Below, in pieces: positions 1 to 8,235 of a stretch of 44,138 nt of DNA. The notes below the pieces were generated by a model. It was not told the DNA's origin. It worked only from the letters and a program-made list of their open reading frames with translations, and did not search any database. How positions within the stretch are numbered: position 1 is the first letter of the stretch; each line of letters begins with the position of its first letter. The position numbers were made by a program, and so were the translations under genes. This DNA comes from CAZDSS01 sp964508185 (GTDB lineage Bacteria > Pseudomonadota > Alphaproteobacteria > Sphingomonadales > Govanellaceae): NCBI GenBank assembly GCA_964508185.1, contig CAZDSS010000010.1:1-44138 (forward strand), read 5' to 3'.

Positions 1-358
1 TGTCCATGACCGCAAGCAGTTCGGCCAGCCCATCGGCGAGTTCCAGCTCATGCAGGGCAAGCTCGCCGACATGTACACGACCTTGACCGCCTGCCGCGCC
101 TATGTCTATGCGGTGGCGCGGGCCTGCGACCGCGGCGAGACCACGCGGAAGGACGCGGCGGGCTGCATCCTCTATGCGGCGGAAAAGGCGACCTGGCTTG
201 CGCTGGAGGCGATCCAGGCCCTGGGCGGCAACGGCTATATCAACGAATTCCCCACGGGCCGCATCCTGAGAGACGCCAAGCTCTACGAGATCGGCGCGGG
301 CACCAGCGAGATCCGCCGCATGCTCATCGGGCGGGAGCTTTTCGCCGAGACCCTGTGA
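1..358 (+). CDS. ivd: Isovaleryl-CoA dehydrogenase, C-terminal part (gene cut by window start)
   Basis: The reading frame is open from base 2 to the TGA at 356-358 and encodes about the last 118 residues of an acyl-CoA dehydrogenase. The tail contains the FAD/substrate-domain run FQLMQGKLADMYTTL, then LGGNGYINEFPTGRILRDAKLYEIGAGTSEIRR, split here only for description (LGGNGYINEFP followed by GRILRDAKLYEIG and GTSEIRR). From memory these pieces match the C-terminus of human and bacterial isovaleryl-CoA dehydrogenases more closely than other acyl-CoA dehydrogenases. The enzyme oxidises isovaleryl-CoA to 3-methylcrotonyl-CoA in leucine breakdown, passing electrons to ETF. The catalytic glutamate lies upstream of the window, so substrate class rests on sequence resemblance alone. 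No partner genes of the leucine pathway follow. Confidence 0.85.
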   Translation, partial: VHDRKQFGQPIGEFQLMQGKLADMYTTLTACRAYVYAVARACDRGETTRKDAAGCILYAAEKATWLALEAIQALGGNGYINEFPTGRILRDAKLYEIGAGTSEIRRMLIGRELFAETL

Positions 359-455
359 CGGGGTTTCGGCGGCGCCGCCGCGCGTCCGCTTGCGTCCGGA
401 AATTCCCTGTGCAAGGCTAAGCGTCCATCATTTCATGGACTTTGGGGAATTGCGC

Positions 456-914
456 ATGAACAGTCGTAGCCTTCTCACACTTGCCACCCTCGCCGCTTTC
501 AGCCTGACTGCGGGCGTCGCGTCGGCCGCCGAGCCGGACGACGTCATCAACTACCGGAAGCAGGTGATGGAGGCGGTGGGCGCCAACACCACGGCCCTCG
601 GCCTCATCGTCCAGGGCAAGGTGCCCCATGAGGATTCCTTCCTCGCCCATGCGGAGATGCTGGCGAAGGCGTCGAGCCTCAGCAAGGCCGCCTTCCGCGA
701 GAACACGGCGGGCAAGGGCCGCGAGAAGACCACGGCCAAGGCCGAGATCTGGAAGGATTGGGCCAAGTTCGAGAAGGGCCTCGATACCCTTGAAGCGCAG
801 ACGGCGGAACTCGTGAAGCTTGCGTCCGAAGGCGGCGTCAAGGCGGCGGCGCCGAAGCTTCGCGAGATCTTCGGCACCTGCAAGAGCTGCCACGACGACT
901 TCCGGACCAAGTAA
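456..914 (+). CDS. Cytochrome c' / c-556-type periplasmic cytochrome
   Basis: This 152-residue protein starts with a signal peptide (basic MNSR, hydrophobic core to about residue 24, cleavage after ASAA). Its single heme-binding motif CKSCH (C142, C145, H146) lies close to the C-terminus, the hallmark of the four-helix cytochrome c' family. I chose the ATG at 456 because the signal peptide begins there, with a GGGG stretch a few bases upstream; in-frame ATGs at 435 and 390 would add a non-signal extension. It converges with a cytochrome b561 gene 14 bases away. Cytochromes c' bind NO or shuttle electrons in the periplasm; pairing with a b561 suggests an electron partner, which is inference. 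Confidence 0.88.
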   Translation: MNSRSLLTLATLAAFSLTAGVASAAEPDDVINYRKQVMEAVGANTTALGLIVQGKVPHEDSFLAHAEMLAKASSLSKAAFRENTAGKGREKTTAKAEIWKDWAKFEKGLDTLEAQTAELVKLASEGGVKAAAPKLREIFGTCKSCHDDFRTK

Positions 915-928
915 CGGTCCGGACCTGC

Positions 929-1612
929 CTACAGGATGACCAGATAAATCAGGGCGGAGACGACGGCGAAGATCGCCACCGCCCAGATGCCGCTGGTCAT
1001 CCTGAGCTGCGGGTAATCCGGCCCCGGCCAGCTGCGGCGGCCCGTGATCATGGGCGTCACCAGATCCTCCTTCAGGACGAAGCGGTAGATCAGCACCGCC
1101 GCCACATGGAGGATGACGAAGATGAGCAGCAGATCGAAAAGCTGCTTGTGCAGGACCGTCAGGCTGTCTGACAGCTCCTTGTCCACCCGGTAGGCAAGGG
1201 GGCCGCGGAAGAAGATGTCGTCGTTGGCGAAAAGCCCCAGGACCGGCATGGCGATCAGCAGCAGATAGAAGGCCAGGATCATCCAGGCCCCGGTGGGCGT
1301 ATGGCCCGCCACATGGGCCGGCTCCCGCCGCATGATGTTGCTCACATAGCCCCAGACCGCGCGCGGGCCCCTGACGAAGGACGAGAAGCGGGCGGTCGAG
1401 CTTCCGACGAAGCCCCAGATGACGCGGGTCAGGGTGAGCGCCAGCACGGCGAGCCCCGACCATTGATGGATGTCCATCATGCCTTCCTCGCCGGTATACC
1501 AGGATACGGCGATCAGGATCACGATCAGCCAGTGAAAGAGCCGTACCGGCCAGTCCCAGATCTGCAACCGGCGGTCGTTGGCCGCATGGGCCGTGGTGGC
1601 GCTATCAGTCAT
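929..1612 (-). CDS. Cytochrome b561-type membrane cytochrome
   Basis: This 227-residue protein has four hydrophobic segments (about residues 25-40, 50-68, 108-128 and 156-177, with a further C-terminal one) and histidines placed as in bacterial b561/Ni-Fe-hydrogenase-type cytochromes b: H27 in LFHW, H49 in IHQW, H155 and H169 in LHKQLF and ILHV. It should bind two b hemes and move electrons between quinol and a periplasmic cytochrome. The start at 1612 has an excellent AAGGAG ribosome site and overlaps the 3' end of glpD by 8 bases, so it is probably translated from the glpD transcript. A longer open frame upstream is only antisense overlap with glpD coding sequence. The neighbouring convergent cytochrome c' is a plausible redox partner. 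Confidence 0.85.
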   Translation of the reverse strand: MTDSATTAHAANDRRLQIWDWPVRLFHWLIVILIAVSWYTGEEGMMDIHQWSGLAVLALTLTRVIWGFVGSSTARFSSFVRGPRAVWGYVSNIMRREPAHVAGHTPTGAWMILAFYLLLIAMPVLGLFANDDIFFRGPLAYRVDKELSDSLTVLHKQLFDLLLIFVILHVAAVLIYRFVLKEDLVTPMITGRRSWPGPDYPQLRMTSGIWAVAIFAVVSALIYLVIL

Positions 1613-3002
1613 CTCCCGCTCCTTGTCTTGCCTTGATCCAGTGATCGATGCGGGCGGAAAGCTCCGCCCGTTCGTGCGGCGCGAAGGCGAGGCCGCGCTT
1701 TGTCCGCCGCCACAGGATGTCGTCGCCCGTCCGCGCCCATTCCTGATCCACCCAGTAGGCCGCTTCCGCCTCGCTGAGGCCGGGGATGATCTCGGCGCCC
1801 GCGGGCTCCGGCAGCCGCCGCGGCGGCAGGGGGACATCGGCCGTCCAGGAAGGCGGCAGATCCCCGAAGACCGGGCGCAGCTTCTCGACCGCCGCCTCCG
1901 CAAGCCGCCGATAGGTGGTGAGCTTCCCGCCATAGGCGGACAGCGCCGGCGCGCCGTCGCGCGACGTGAGTTTCAGGACGTAATCGCGGGTCACGGCGCT
2001 CGCCGAGCCCCTGGCGTCGTCGTACAAGGGCCGCACACCGGCGAACGACCACAAGACGTCGGCGGGCCGTGGCGCCTCGCGGAAGTAATGGTCGAGCGTG
2101 CGGCAGAGATATTCGGTCTCCGCCGCCGTGATCTCGGGATGATCGGCGTCGGCGACGTCGATCTCGGTCGTGCCCACCAGGCTGAACTGCTCGGCGAAGG
2201 GGATGACGAAGACGACGCGGCGGTCCTCCGCCTGCAGGATGAAGGCGTGATCCCCCTTGTAGATCCGCGGCACCACGATATGGCTGCCCTTGACGAGGCG
2301 AAGGCGCGGCGCGTCAGCGATCCCGAGGATCTCGCGATCGACGCGGCCCGCGAACGGCCCTGCCGCATTGACGACGGCGCGGGCCGTGACCTGCCGCATT
2401 TCGCCGTTGTCGGCAGCGGCGATCGTCACCAGCCAGCGCCCGTCGCGGGGCTCCGCCGCCACCACGCGGGCGCGGGTCAGGATCTCGGCGCCCCGGGCGC
2501 GGGCGTCGCGGGCATTGGCGAGCACCAGACCCGCGTCATCCACCGCGCAGTCGGAATAGACGAAGCCGCGGGCGAAGGCGCCGCGCAGGATGCCCTTGTA
2601 GGGCGAGTTCGGCAGCCTTACGGGGAAGGATCCGGGAAGGCTCCGCTTGCCGCCCAGATGGTCATAGAGGAACAGCCCGATCCGCAGCATCCAGGCGGGC
2701 CGCAGGCGGTCGTTGTGCGGCAGCACGAAGGTGAGGGGGCGCACCAGATCGGGCGCGATTTTCAGCATCACCTCCCGCTCGGCAAGCGACTCCCGCACCA
2801 GCTTGAAATCGAAATGCTCGAGATAGCGCAAGCCCCCGTGAATGAGCTTGCTGCTGGCGGACGATGTGGCGCCGGCGAGATCCCCCGCTTCGGCAAGGAT
2901 CACCTTCAGCCCCCGCCCCGCCGCATCGCGCGCGATCCCGGTGCCGTTGATGCCGCCGCCGATCACCAGAAGATCGCAGCCGTTTTCCGAAAGTCCTTGC
3001 AT
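1605..3002 (-). CDS. glpD: Aerobic glycerol-3-phosphate dehydrogenase
   Basis: The 465-residue flavoprotein opens with a dinucleotide fold DLLVIGGGINGTGIARDA (residues 10-27), followed by the FAD-contacting stretch ATSSASSKLIHGGLRYLE typical of GlpD. It oxidises sn-glycerol 3-phosphate to dihydroxyacetone phosphate at the inner membrane and reduces ubiquinone. It is somewhat shorter than the roughly 500-residue E. coli enzyme. It is divergent from glpK across 72 bases, and neither a GlpF channel nor a GlpR/DeoR repressor is nearby. No Shine-Dalgarno sequence precedes the ATG; a TATGTT box at 3014-3009 on the reverse strand lies where a leaderless transcript would start, which is only a suggestion. 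Cytochrome b561 overlaps its 3' end. Confidence 0.95.
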   Translation of the reverse strand: MQGLSENGCDLLVIGGGINGTGIARDAAGRGLKVILAEAGDLAGATSSASSKLIHGGLRYLEHFDFKLVRESLAEREVMLKIAPDLVRPLTFVLPHNDRLRPAWMLRIGLFLYDHLGGKRSLPGSFPVRLPNSPYKGILRGAFARGFVYSDCAVDDAGLVLANARDARARGAEILTRARVVAAEPRDGRWLVTIAAADNGEMRQVTARAVVNAAGPFAGRVDREILGIADAPRLRLVKGSHIVVPRIYKGDHAFILQAEDRRVVFVIPFAEQFSLVGTTEIDVADADHPEITAAETEYLCRTLDHYFREAPRPADVLWSFAGVRPLYDDARGSASAVTRDYVLKLTSRDGAPALSAYGGKLTTYRRLAEAAVEKLRPVFGDLPPSWTADVPLPPRRLPEPAGAEIIPGLSEAEAAYWVDQEWARTGDDILWRRTKRGLAFAPHERAELSARIDHWIKARQGAGDD

Positions 3003-3074
3003 GTGAAGAACATACCGGCATTAGACTGAGCTTGGGAAGGGCCAAGTCCCGAAGATCCGATGGGAGAGCCGCCG

Positions 3075-4538
3075 ATGTCCGCCTGCATCCTGAGCATCGA
3101 CCAGGGCACCACCTCGAGCCGCGCCATGGCGTTCGACGCCGAAGGCCGTCTCCGCGCCGTCGCCCAGAAGGAGCATCGCCAGTATTTCCCCGAGCCCGGC
3201 TGGGTGGAGCATGACGCGGAGGAGATCTGGCAGGCGGTGCTTGCCGTCACGCGCCGCGCCGCCGCCGAGGCGGGGGGCGAGATCGCGGCGATCGGCCTCA
3301 CCAACCAGCGGGAAACCTGCCTGCTGTGGGACGCCAAGACGGGCGCGCCCCTCAGCCGCGCCATCGTCTGGCAGGACCGGCGCACGGCGGATCTCTGCGC
3401 CACGCTGAGGGAGCGCGGGCATGAAGCCGAAATCCGCCGCCGCACGGGCCTTCTGCTCGATCCCTATTTCTCGGCGACGAAACTCGCCTGGCTTCTCGAT
3501 CACGTGCCCGACGCGCGGGAGCGGGCGCAGCGGGGCGAAATTCTCGCCGGAACCATGGACAGCTACATCCTGTGGCGGCTCACCGGCGGGCGGGTGCATG
3601 CGACGGATGCGACCAACGCCGCCCGCACGCTCCTGTTCAACATCCACGACAATGAATGGGACCCGTGGCTTCTCCGTCTTTTCGACATCCCGCGCGAGAT
3701 CCTGCCCGAGGTGCGCGACTGCACGGCGGATTACGGGGTGACGCTCGCCGAGCATCTGGGCGACCCCGTCAGGATCGGCGGCATCGCCGGGGACCAGCAG
3801 GCGGCGGTCGTCGGCCAGGCCTGCTTCCAGCCCGGCATGATCAAGGCGACCTACGGCACGGGGGCGTTCCTGGTCCTCAATACGGGGGAGCAGGCGGTGA
3901 TCTCCGACAAGGGGCTGCTCACCACCCCCGCCTACCGCCTCGATGGGCGCACCACCTACGCGCTCGAGGGCAGCATCTTCAATGCGGGCTCCGCCGTCCA
4001 GTGGATGCGCGACCGCCTGAAGCTCATCCGCTCGGCGGCGGAGACGGAGGCGCTGGCTTCAAGCCTTCACGACAATCGCGGCGTCTATCTCGTCCCCGCC
4101 TTCACGGGGCTGGGCGCGCCGCACTGGCGGCCCGATGCGCGGGCGGTGCTGTCGGGCCTGACGCTTGACAGCGGCCCCGCGGAAATCGCCCGGGCGGTCC
4201 TTGAATCCGTCGCCTACCAGACCTGCGATCTGGTGGAGGAAATGCGCGGCGCGGCGCCGGGCAGCGGGGTCCTGCGCGCCGACGGCGGCATGACCGCCAA
4301 CGGCTTCCTCATGCAGTTCCTCGCCGACATGCTGGATACCCCCGTCGAAGTGCCGGAGGTGGCCGAGACCACGGCCCTCGGCGCCGCATTCCTCGCCGGG
4401 CTGCAGGTCGGGATGTTCGACGATCTCCAGCAACTGTCGCGGCTGTGGCGGCGCGGCGCGGCCTACCACCGCATCATGACCGGGGAGGCGCGGGCCCGCG
4501 CCTATGGCGGCTGGCGGGCGGCCCTCAGCCGGCTTTGA
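3075..4538 (+). CDS. glpK: Glycerol kinase
   Basis: This 487-residue FGGY-family kinase phosphorylates glycerol to sn-glycerol 3-phosphate with ATP in the cytoplasm. The N-terminus reads ILSIDQGTTSSRAMAFD, the phosphate-1 motif of glycerol kinases, and the C-terminal lobe contains LRADGGMTANGFLMQFLAD and the TTALGAAFLAG signature. I preferred the ATG at 3075 to the in-frame ATG at 3060 because GGGAGAG (3062-3068) sits six bases before it and the protein then begins like known GlpK. Its product feeds the divergent glpD. The last 14 bases overlap the convergent P450 gene. Confidence 0.96.
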   Translation: MSACILSIDQGTTSSRAMAFDAEGRLRAVAQKEHRQYFPEPGWVEHDAEEIWQAVLAVTRRAAAEAGGEIAAIGLTNQRETCLLWDAKTGAPLSRAIVWQDRRTADLCATLRERGHEAEIRRRTGLLLDPYFSATKLAWLLDHVPDARERAQRGEILAGTMDSYILWRLTGGRVHATDATNAARTLLFNIHDNEWDPWLLRLFDIPREILPEVRDCTADYGVTLAEHLGDPVRIGGIAGDQQAAVVGQACFQPGMIKATYGTGAFLVLNTGEQAVISDKGLLTTPAYRLDGRTTYALEGSIFNAGSAVQWMRDRLKLIRSAAETEALASSLHDNRGVYLVPAFTGLGAPHWRPDARAVLSGLTLDSGPAEIARAVLESVAYQTCDLVEEMRGAAPGSGVLRADGGMTANGFLMQFLADMLDTPVEVPEVAETTALGAAFLAGLQVGMFDDLQQLSRLWRRGAAYHRIMTGEARARAYGGWRAALSRL

Positions 4539-5745
4539 CCGCAAGGGGGTAGGACGCGAAACCGCGGAAGCGCGCCCGCCCGCCGCGGACGAAGGGGCCA
4601 TTGGGCGCGATTTCGGCGAAGCGCTGTACGAGGCGTAGGATCGCGATCTGCCCCTCCATGCGGGCGAGCGACATGCCCGCGCAGGCATGGATGCCGCCGC
4701 CGAAGGCGAGGTGACGGTTGGGATGCCGGGTGATGTCCAGCCGGTCGGGATCGGGGAATTGCGCGGGGTCCCGGTTCGCCGCCCCGATGCATAAGGTAAC
4801 CCGGGTGCCCGGGGGCATGGTGACGCCGCCGATTTCCACCTCCTCCACCGTGATGCGGTTGCCGAGCTGGTTGGAGCTCTCGTAGCGCAGGAACTCCTCG
4901 ACCGCCGACTTGATGAGGCCGGGATCCTCCCGCAGGCGCCGGAGCTCGCCCGGATTGTCGATCAGCGCCGCGACGCCGTTGCCGATGAGATTGGTCGTGG
5001 TCTCGTGCCCCGCATTCAGCAGGAAGATGCAGTTCTGCAGCAGCTCTTCCTCCGTCAGTTTCTCGCCGTCGGCCTCGCCCGCGATCAGGCGGCTCAGCAC
5101 GTCCTGCTCGGGGTCCCGCATGTTGCGCCGCCGCTCGGCGACGAGGCCGATGAGATAGTCCCGGAACTCGGCGACGGCGTTGTTGCCGCGCGTCCTCTGT
5201 TCTTCGGTGATCACCGGCTCCAGCGCGCCGAGGATCGCAAGGGACCAGCCGCGCAGCGGCCCCCGGTCGGCCCGCGGCACGCCGAGAAGGTCGCCGATCA
5301 CCTCGATGGGAATGGCCGCCGCGAAATCCTCGATCAGGTCCATGGTCCCGCGCTCCGCCGCGCGGTCCAGCAGGCGGTCCACCAGCGCGACGAGCTGCGG
5401 CTCCAGCGCCGCAAGGGCGCGCGGGGTCAGCGCCCCCATGATGAGGCGGCGGACGCGGGTATGAAGGGGCGGATCGTTGAAAACGAGGCTGGTCGTGTGA
5501 TGGACATAGAGCCAGCTGTCGCCGAACTTGGGGCGGAATTCCACCTTCTTGTCGGAGCTGAAGCGGCGGTCGCGATAGATCGCCGCCACGTCGTCATAGC
5601 GGGTGAGGAAATAGGATCCGTCGGCGCAGCGATGGACGGGGTCGAATTCCCGCAGCAGATGGTAGGTGGGATAGGGATTGCCGAGAAAGGCGGCGTCGAG
5701 ATGCGCCGGATCGAAGTTTCTGACGGCTTCCATCCCGGCGTTCAT
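4525..5745 (-). CDS. Cytochrome P450 (bacterial, soluble class)
   Basis: The 406-residue protein has all P450 landmarks: the I-helix oxygen-activation motif AGHETT (245-250), the K-helix ExxR pair E284/R287, and the heme loop FGGGIHACAG with the axial cysteine C355. It lacks a membrane anchor, so it is a soluble cytoplasmic monooxygenase that would need a separate ferredoxin and reductase; none is encoded nearby. The acid-alcohol position is E248-T249. It resembles the CYP107-like or other bacterial P450 clans, but substrate cannot be read from sequence. It lies 13 bases downstream of an isochorismatase-family hydrolase on the same strand, presumably one transcript, and overlaps the 3' end of glpK by 14 bases. 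Confidence 0.94.
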   Translation of the reverse strand: MNAGMEAVRNFDPAHLDAAFLGNPYPTYHLLREFDPVHRCADGSYFLTRYDDVAAIYRDRRFSSDKKVEFRPKFGDSWLYVHHTTSLVFNDPPLHTRVRRLIMGALTPRALAALEPQLVALVDRLLDRAAERGTMDLIEDFAAAIPIEVIGDLLGVPRADRGPLRGWSLAILGALEPVITEEQRTRGNNAVAEFRDYLIGLVAERRRNMRDPEQDVLSRLIAGEADGEKLTEEELLQNCIFLLNAGHETTTNLIGNGVAALIDNPGELRRLREDPGLIKSAVEEFLRYESSNQLGNRITVEEVEIGGVTMPPGTRVTLCIGAANRDPAQFPDPDRLDITRHPNRHLAFGGGIHACAGMSLARMEGQIAILRLVQRFAEIAPNGPFVRGGRARFRGFASYPLAVKAG

Positions 5746-5758
5746 GGCGCGTCGCCCC

Positions 5759-6313
5759 TTACTTCACCAACTTGCTGAGGGCGCGGAACTCGTCGGTTCC
5801 CGCCTGCTCCATCCATTCGAACAGCACCATTTCGGTCGTCACGGCCTCGATCTCGTTCTGGATCATGCGCGCCATGGCGACGTCGCGATTGCGGGGATTG
5901 CGCGAGCCGACGGCGTCCTGCACCACCGCCACCCGGTGCCCGCCATGGACGAGGCCGAGCGCCGTCTGCAGCACGCAGATATGGGCCTCGATCCCGCAGA
6001 TGATGATCTGGTCGCGCCCCTGTTCCTGGTCGAGCCGGTGCAGGTGGCGGCGAATCTGCGGATCGGCGGCGCAGGAGAAATGGATCTTCTCGAAGACGGC
6101 GGCGCCTTCGATCCTGGACTGCAGGGGGGCGACGGTCGGCCCCAGCCCCTTCACATACTGTTCCGACACCGTGACCGGGATCCCGAGCGTTGCCGCGGCC
6201 TCGAGGAGGATTCCGGTGTTCCGCACCACCGCGTCCGCCTCATGGATATGCGGCGCAAGGCGTTCCTGGATGTCGACGACGAGAAGCTGGGCGCGTTGCC
6301 GTTCGAGCAGCAT
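5759..6313 (-). CDS. Isochorismatase-family cysteine hydrolase
   Basis: This 184-residue protein has the family's catalytic triad in order: D14 in LLVVDIQ, K76 in FEKIHFS, and C113 in GIEAHICVLQT. Its length and single domain match YcaC/nicotinamidase-like hydrolases rather than true isochorismate hydrolases, which are longer and make siderophores. Members cleave amide or carbamoyl groups through a thioester; the substrate is unknown. It is the first gene of a two-gene reverse-strand unit with the P450 gene. The divergent aldehyde dehydrogenase starts 159 bases away, so the shared intergenic region may carry both promoters. Confidence 0.88.
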   Translation of the reverse strand: MLLERQRAQLLVVDIQERLAPHIHEADAVVRNTGILLEAAATLGIPVTVSEQYVKGLGPTVAPLQSRIEGAAVFEKIHFSCAADPQIRRHLHRLDQEQGRDQIIICGIEAHICVLQTALGLVHGGHRVAVVQDAVGSRNPRNRDVAMARMIQNEIEAVTTEMVLFEWMEQAGTDEFRALSKLVK

Positions 6314-6472
6314 GTGGTCTCCCCTGTGTTTTCGGCATCATGCCATGGGGATGACGCAGTGTCATGTCTCCGCACGACAAAGGGCAGGGCGCTCTCGTTC
6401 TAGATTTGCATGCCGCGCGGGGGGTAAAATCACGCCCAAGAGGGGGCCACGATTATTCGAGGAGACACAGAA

Positions 6473-7981
6473 ATGGATGCCATTGCAGATCAAAGATCGC
6501 GGCTCAGCAAGGCCGCGGCCGATTTCATCGCCAGCCCGAAGAAACTTCTGATTGACGGTGAATGGGTTGCGGCGCAAAGCGGCAAGACCTTCCCGGTGAT
6601 CGACCCGGCGACGGGGATCGAGGTGGGCGCCGTGGCCGAGGGCGACGCGGCCGATGTGGACAAGGCCGCCCGCGCCGCCCGCCGCGCCTTCGAATCGGGC
6701 GACTGGCCGAAGATGCGGCCGGCGGACCGCCAGCGCATCATCCTGAAGCTCGCCGACCTGATTGACGCCCACGCCCAGGAGCTCGCGGAGCTTGAATCCC
6801 TGGACAACGGCAAGCCGGTGACCTTCGCCCGCATCGTGGACGTGGGCGGCGCGGCCGAATTCCTGCGCTACATGGCCGGCTGGGCGACCAAGATCGAAGG
6901 CTCGACCATCGACATTTCGGCCAACATGGTGCCGGGCGCCGAATATTTCGCCTTCACCCGCAAGGAGCCGGTGGGCGTCGTCGGCCAGATCATCCCGTGG
7001 AACTTCCCGCTGATGATGGCGGTGTGGAAGATCGGCCCGGCGCTCGCCGCGGGCTGCACCATCATCCTGAAGCCCGCCGAGCAGACCTGCCTCACGGCGC
7101 TCCGCCTCGGCGAGCTCGCCCTTGAGGCCGGCGTGCCGAAGGGCGTGCTCAACGTCATTACCGGCTTCGGGGACACGGCGGGCGCCGCCATCGTCGACCA
7201 TCCCGAGGTGGACAAGATCGCCTTCACCGGCTCGACCCAGGTGGGCAAGATCATCGGCGCCAACGCCATGAAGAGCATGAAGCGCGTGTCGCTCGAGCTC
7301 GGCGGCAAGTCGCCCGTGATCGTCATGGGCGATGCCGACATGGACATGGCGATCCCCGGCGCGGCGATGGCCATCTTCTTCAATGCGGGCCAGGTCTGCA
7401 CCGCGGGCTCCCGCCTGTTCGTCGAGCGCAAGGTGTTCGACAAGGTGACCGAAGGCATCGCCGCCTTCGCGAAGCAGATGAAGGTGGGCGCGGGCCTCGA
7501 CCCGGCGACCCAGATCGGCCCGCTCGTCTCCGCCGAGCAGCAGGAGCGCGTGCTGTCCTACATCCAGTCCGGGATCTCCGAAGGCGCGCGGCCTCTGGTC
7601 GGCGGCAAGGCGCTCGGCGACCGCGGCTGCTTCGTGGAGCCCACGGTATTCGTGGACGTGAAGCCCGACATGAAGGTGGTGCGCGAGGAGATCTTCGGCC
7701 CGGTGGTGGTGGCGCAGCCCATCGACGACGTGGCGGACATCCCGGCCATGGCGAACGACACCATCTACGGCCTCGGCGCCAGCATCTGGAGCAACAACCT
7801 GAGCTTCGTCCACCGCCTGGTGCCCAAGATCAAGGCGGGCACGGTGTGGGTCAACTGCCACAACGTGGTCGATCCCAACATGCCGTTCGGTGGGTTCAAG
7901 CAGTCGGGCATCGGCCGCGAAATGGGCCGCGCCGTCCTCGACCTTTACACGGAGACCAAGTCCGTCTGCATCATGACCTGA
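6473..7981 (+). CDS. NAD(P)-dependent aldehyde dehydrogenase (FeaB/phenylacetaldehyde-dehydrogenase-like)
   Basis: This 502-residue enzyme has the full ALDH set: N177 in IIPWNFPL, the general base E275 in LELGGKSP, the nucleophile C309 in FFNAGQVCTAGSRLF, and the C-terminal MPFGGFKQSGIGRE. The final residues TKSVC and the overall pattern recall E. coli FeaB. It oxidises an aldehyde to the carboxylic acid in the cytoplasm. GAGGAG just before the ATG gives a strong ribosome site. The gene precedes an AraC/FeaR-type regulator and the amine dehydrogenase operon, so the natural role is oxidation of the aldehyde released by amine oxidation (inference from context). A terminator follows at 8007-8040, separating it from the regulator. 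Confidence 0.95.
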   Translation: MDAIADQRSRLSKAAADFIASPKKLLIDGEWVAAQSGKTFPVIDPATGIEVGAVAEGDAADVDKAARAARRAFESGDWPKMRPADRQRIILKLADLIDAHAQELAELESLDNGKPVTFARIVDVGGAAEFLRYMAGWATKIEGSTIDISANMVPGAEYFAFTRKEPVGVVGQIIPWNFPLMMAVWKIGPALAAGCTIILKPAEQTCLTALRLGELALEAGVPKGVLNVITGFGDTAGAAIVDHPEVDKIAFTGSTQVGKIIGANAMKSMKRVSLELGGKSPVIVMGDADMDMAIPGAAMAIFFNAGQVCTAGSRLFVERKVFDKVTEGIAAFAKQMKVGAGLDPATQIGPLVSAEQQERVLSYIQSGISEGARPLVGGKALGDRGCFVEPTVFVDVKPDMKVVREEIFGPVVVAQPIDDVADIPAMANDTIYGLGASIWSNNLSFVHRLVPKIKAGTVWVNCHNVVDPNMPFGGFKQSGIGREMGRAVLDLYTETKSVCIMT

Positions 7982-8006
7982 CGGGTGGTGCGACATCTGA
8001 TCGACG

Positions 8007-8040
8007 GAACCGCGGCGAGACCCCTCGTCGCGGTTCTTTC
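8007..8040 (+). terminator. Rho-independent terminator after the aldehyde dehydrogenase gene
   Basis: The 11-base arm GAACCGCGGCG (8007-8017) pairs with CGTCGCGGTTC (8026-8036), with one G-U pair, around an 8-base loop. It is followed by TTTC. It begins 26 bases past the dehydrogenase stop codon, so that gene is probably its own transcription unit. Confidence 0.75.
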
Positions 8041-8170
8041 GTGTCTGCCCCTTACAATTTTTCCGAGGATCCGGCCCCGCGCCTCAGCCGCTTCCAATCG
8101 GGGATGGAAGCCGCTCCGCGGCAATGGCCCCGGCGCGGGAAATTCTCGCGCCGCGCGACGGCGGCGGGGC

Positions 8171-8200
8171 TTGACCGGCGGTTGCGTCGCGCAGTAGCCT
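8171..8200 (+). promoter_or_regulatory. Putative sigma70-type promoter for the AraC-family regulator
   Basis: TTGACC (8171-8176, preceded by C, the usual alphaproteobacterial CTTGAC form) and TAGCCT (8195-8200) are separated by 18 bases and lie 36 bases before the regulator's ATG. The -10 match is modest. The location just after a terminator supports an independent promoter. Confidence 0.4.
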
Positions 8201-8235
8201 ACCTCGGCTTGGGAAATCAGATAGGCCGAACGACC

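Noticed and set aside
456..914. Cytochrome c' as the dedicated electron acceptor of the amine dehydrogenase
   Set aside because: It is over 10 kb away in a different unit, and cytochromes c' are not the known acceptors (azurin or c550-type proteins).
5759..6313. True isochorismatase of siderophore synthesis
   Set aside because: The protein is a single short domain without a carrier domain, and no siderophore genes are nearby.
6362..7996. Open frame of 544 codons on the reverse strand over the aldehyde dehydrogenase
   Set aside because: It mirrors the codon structure of the dehydrogenase on the other strand and shows no family motif.
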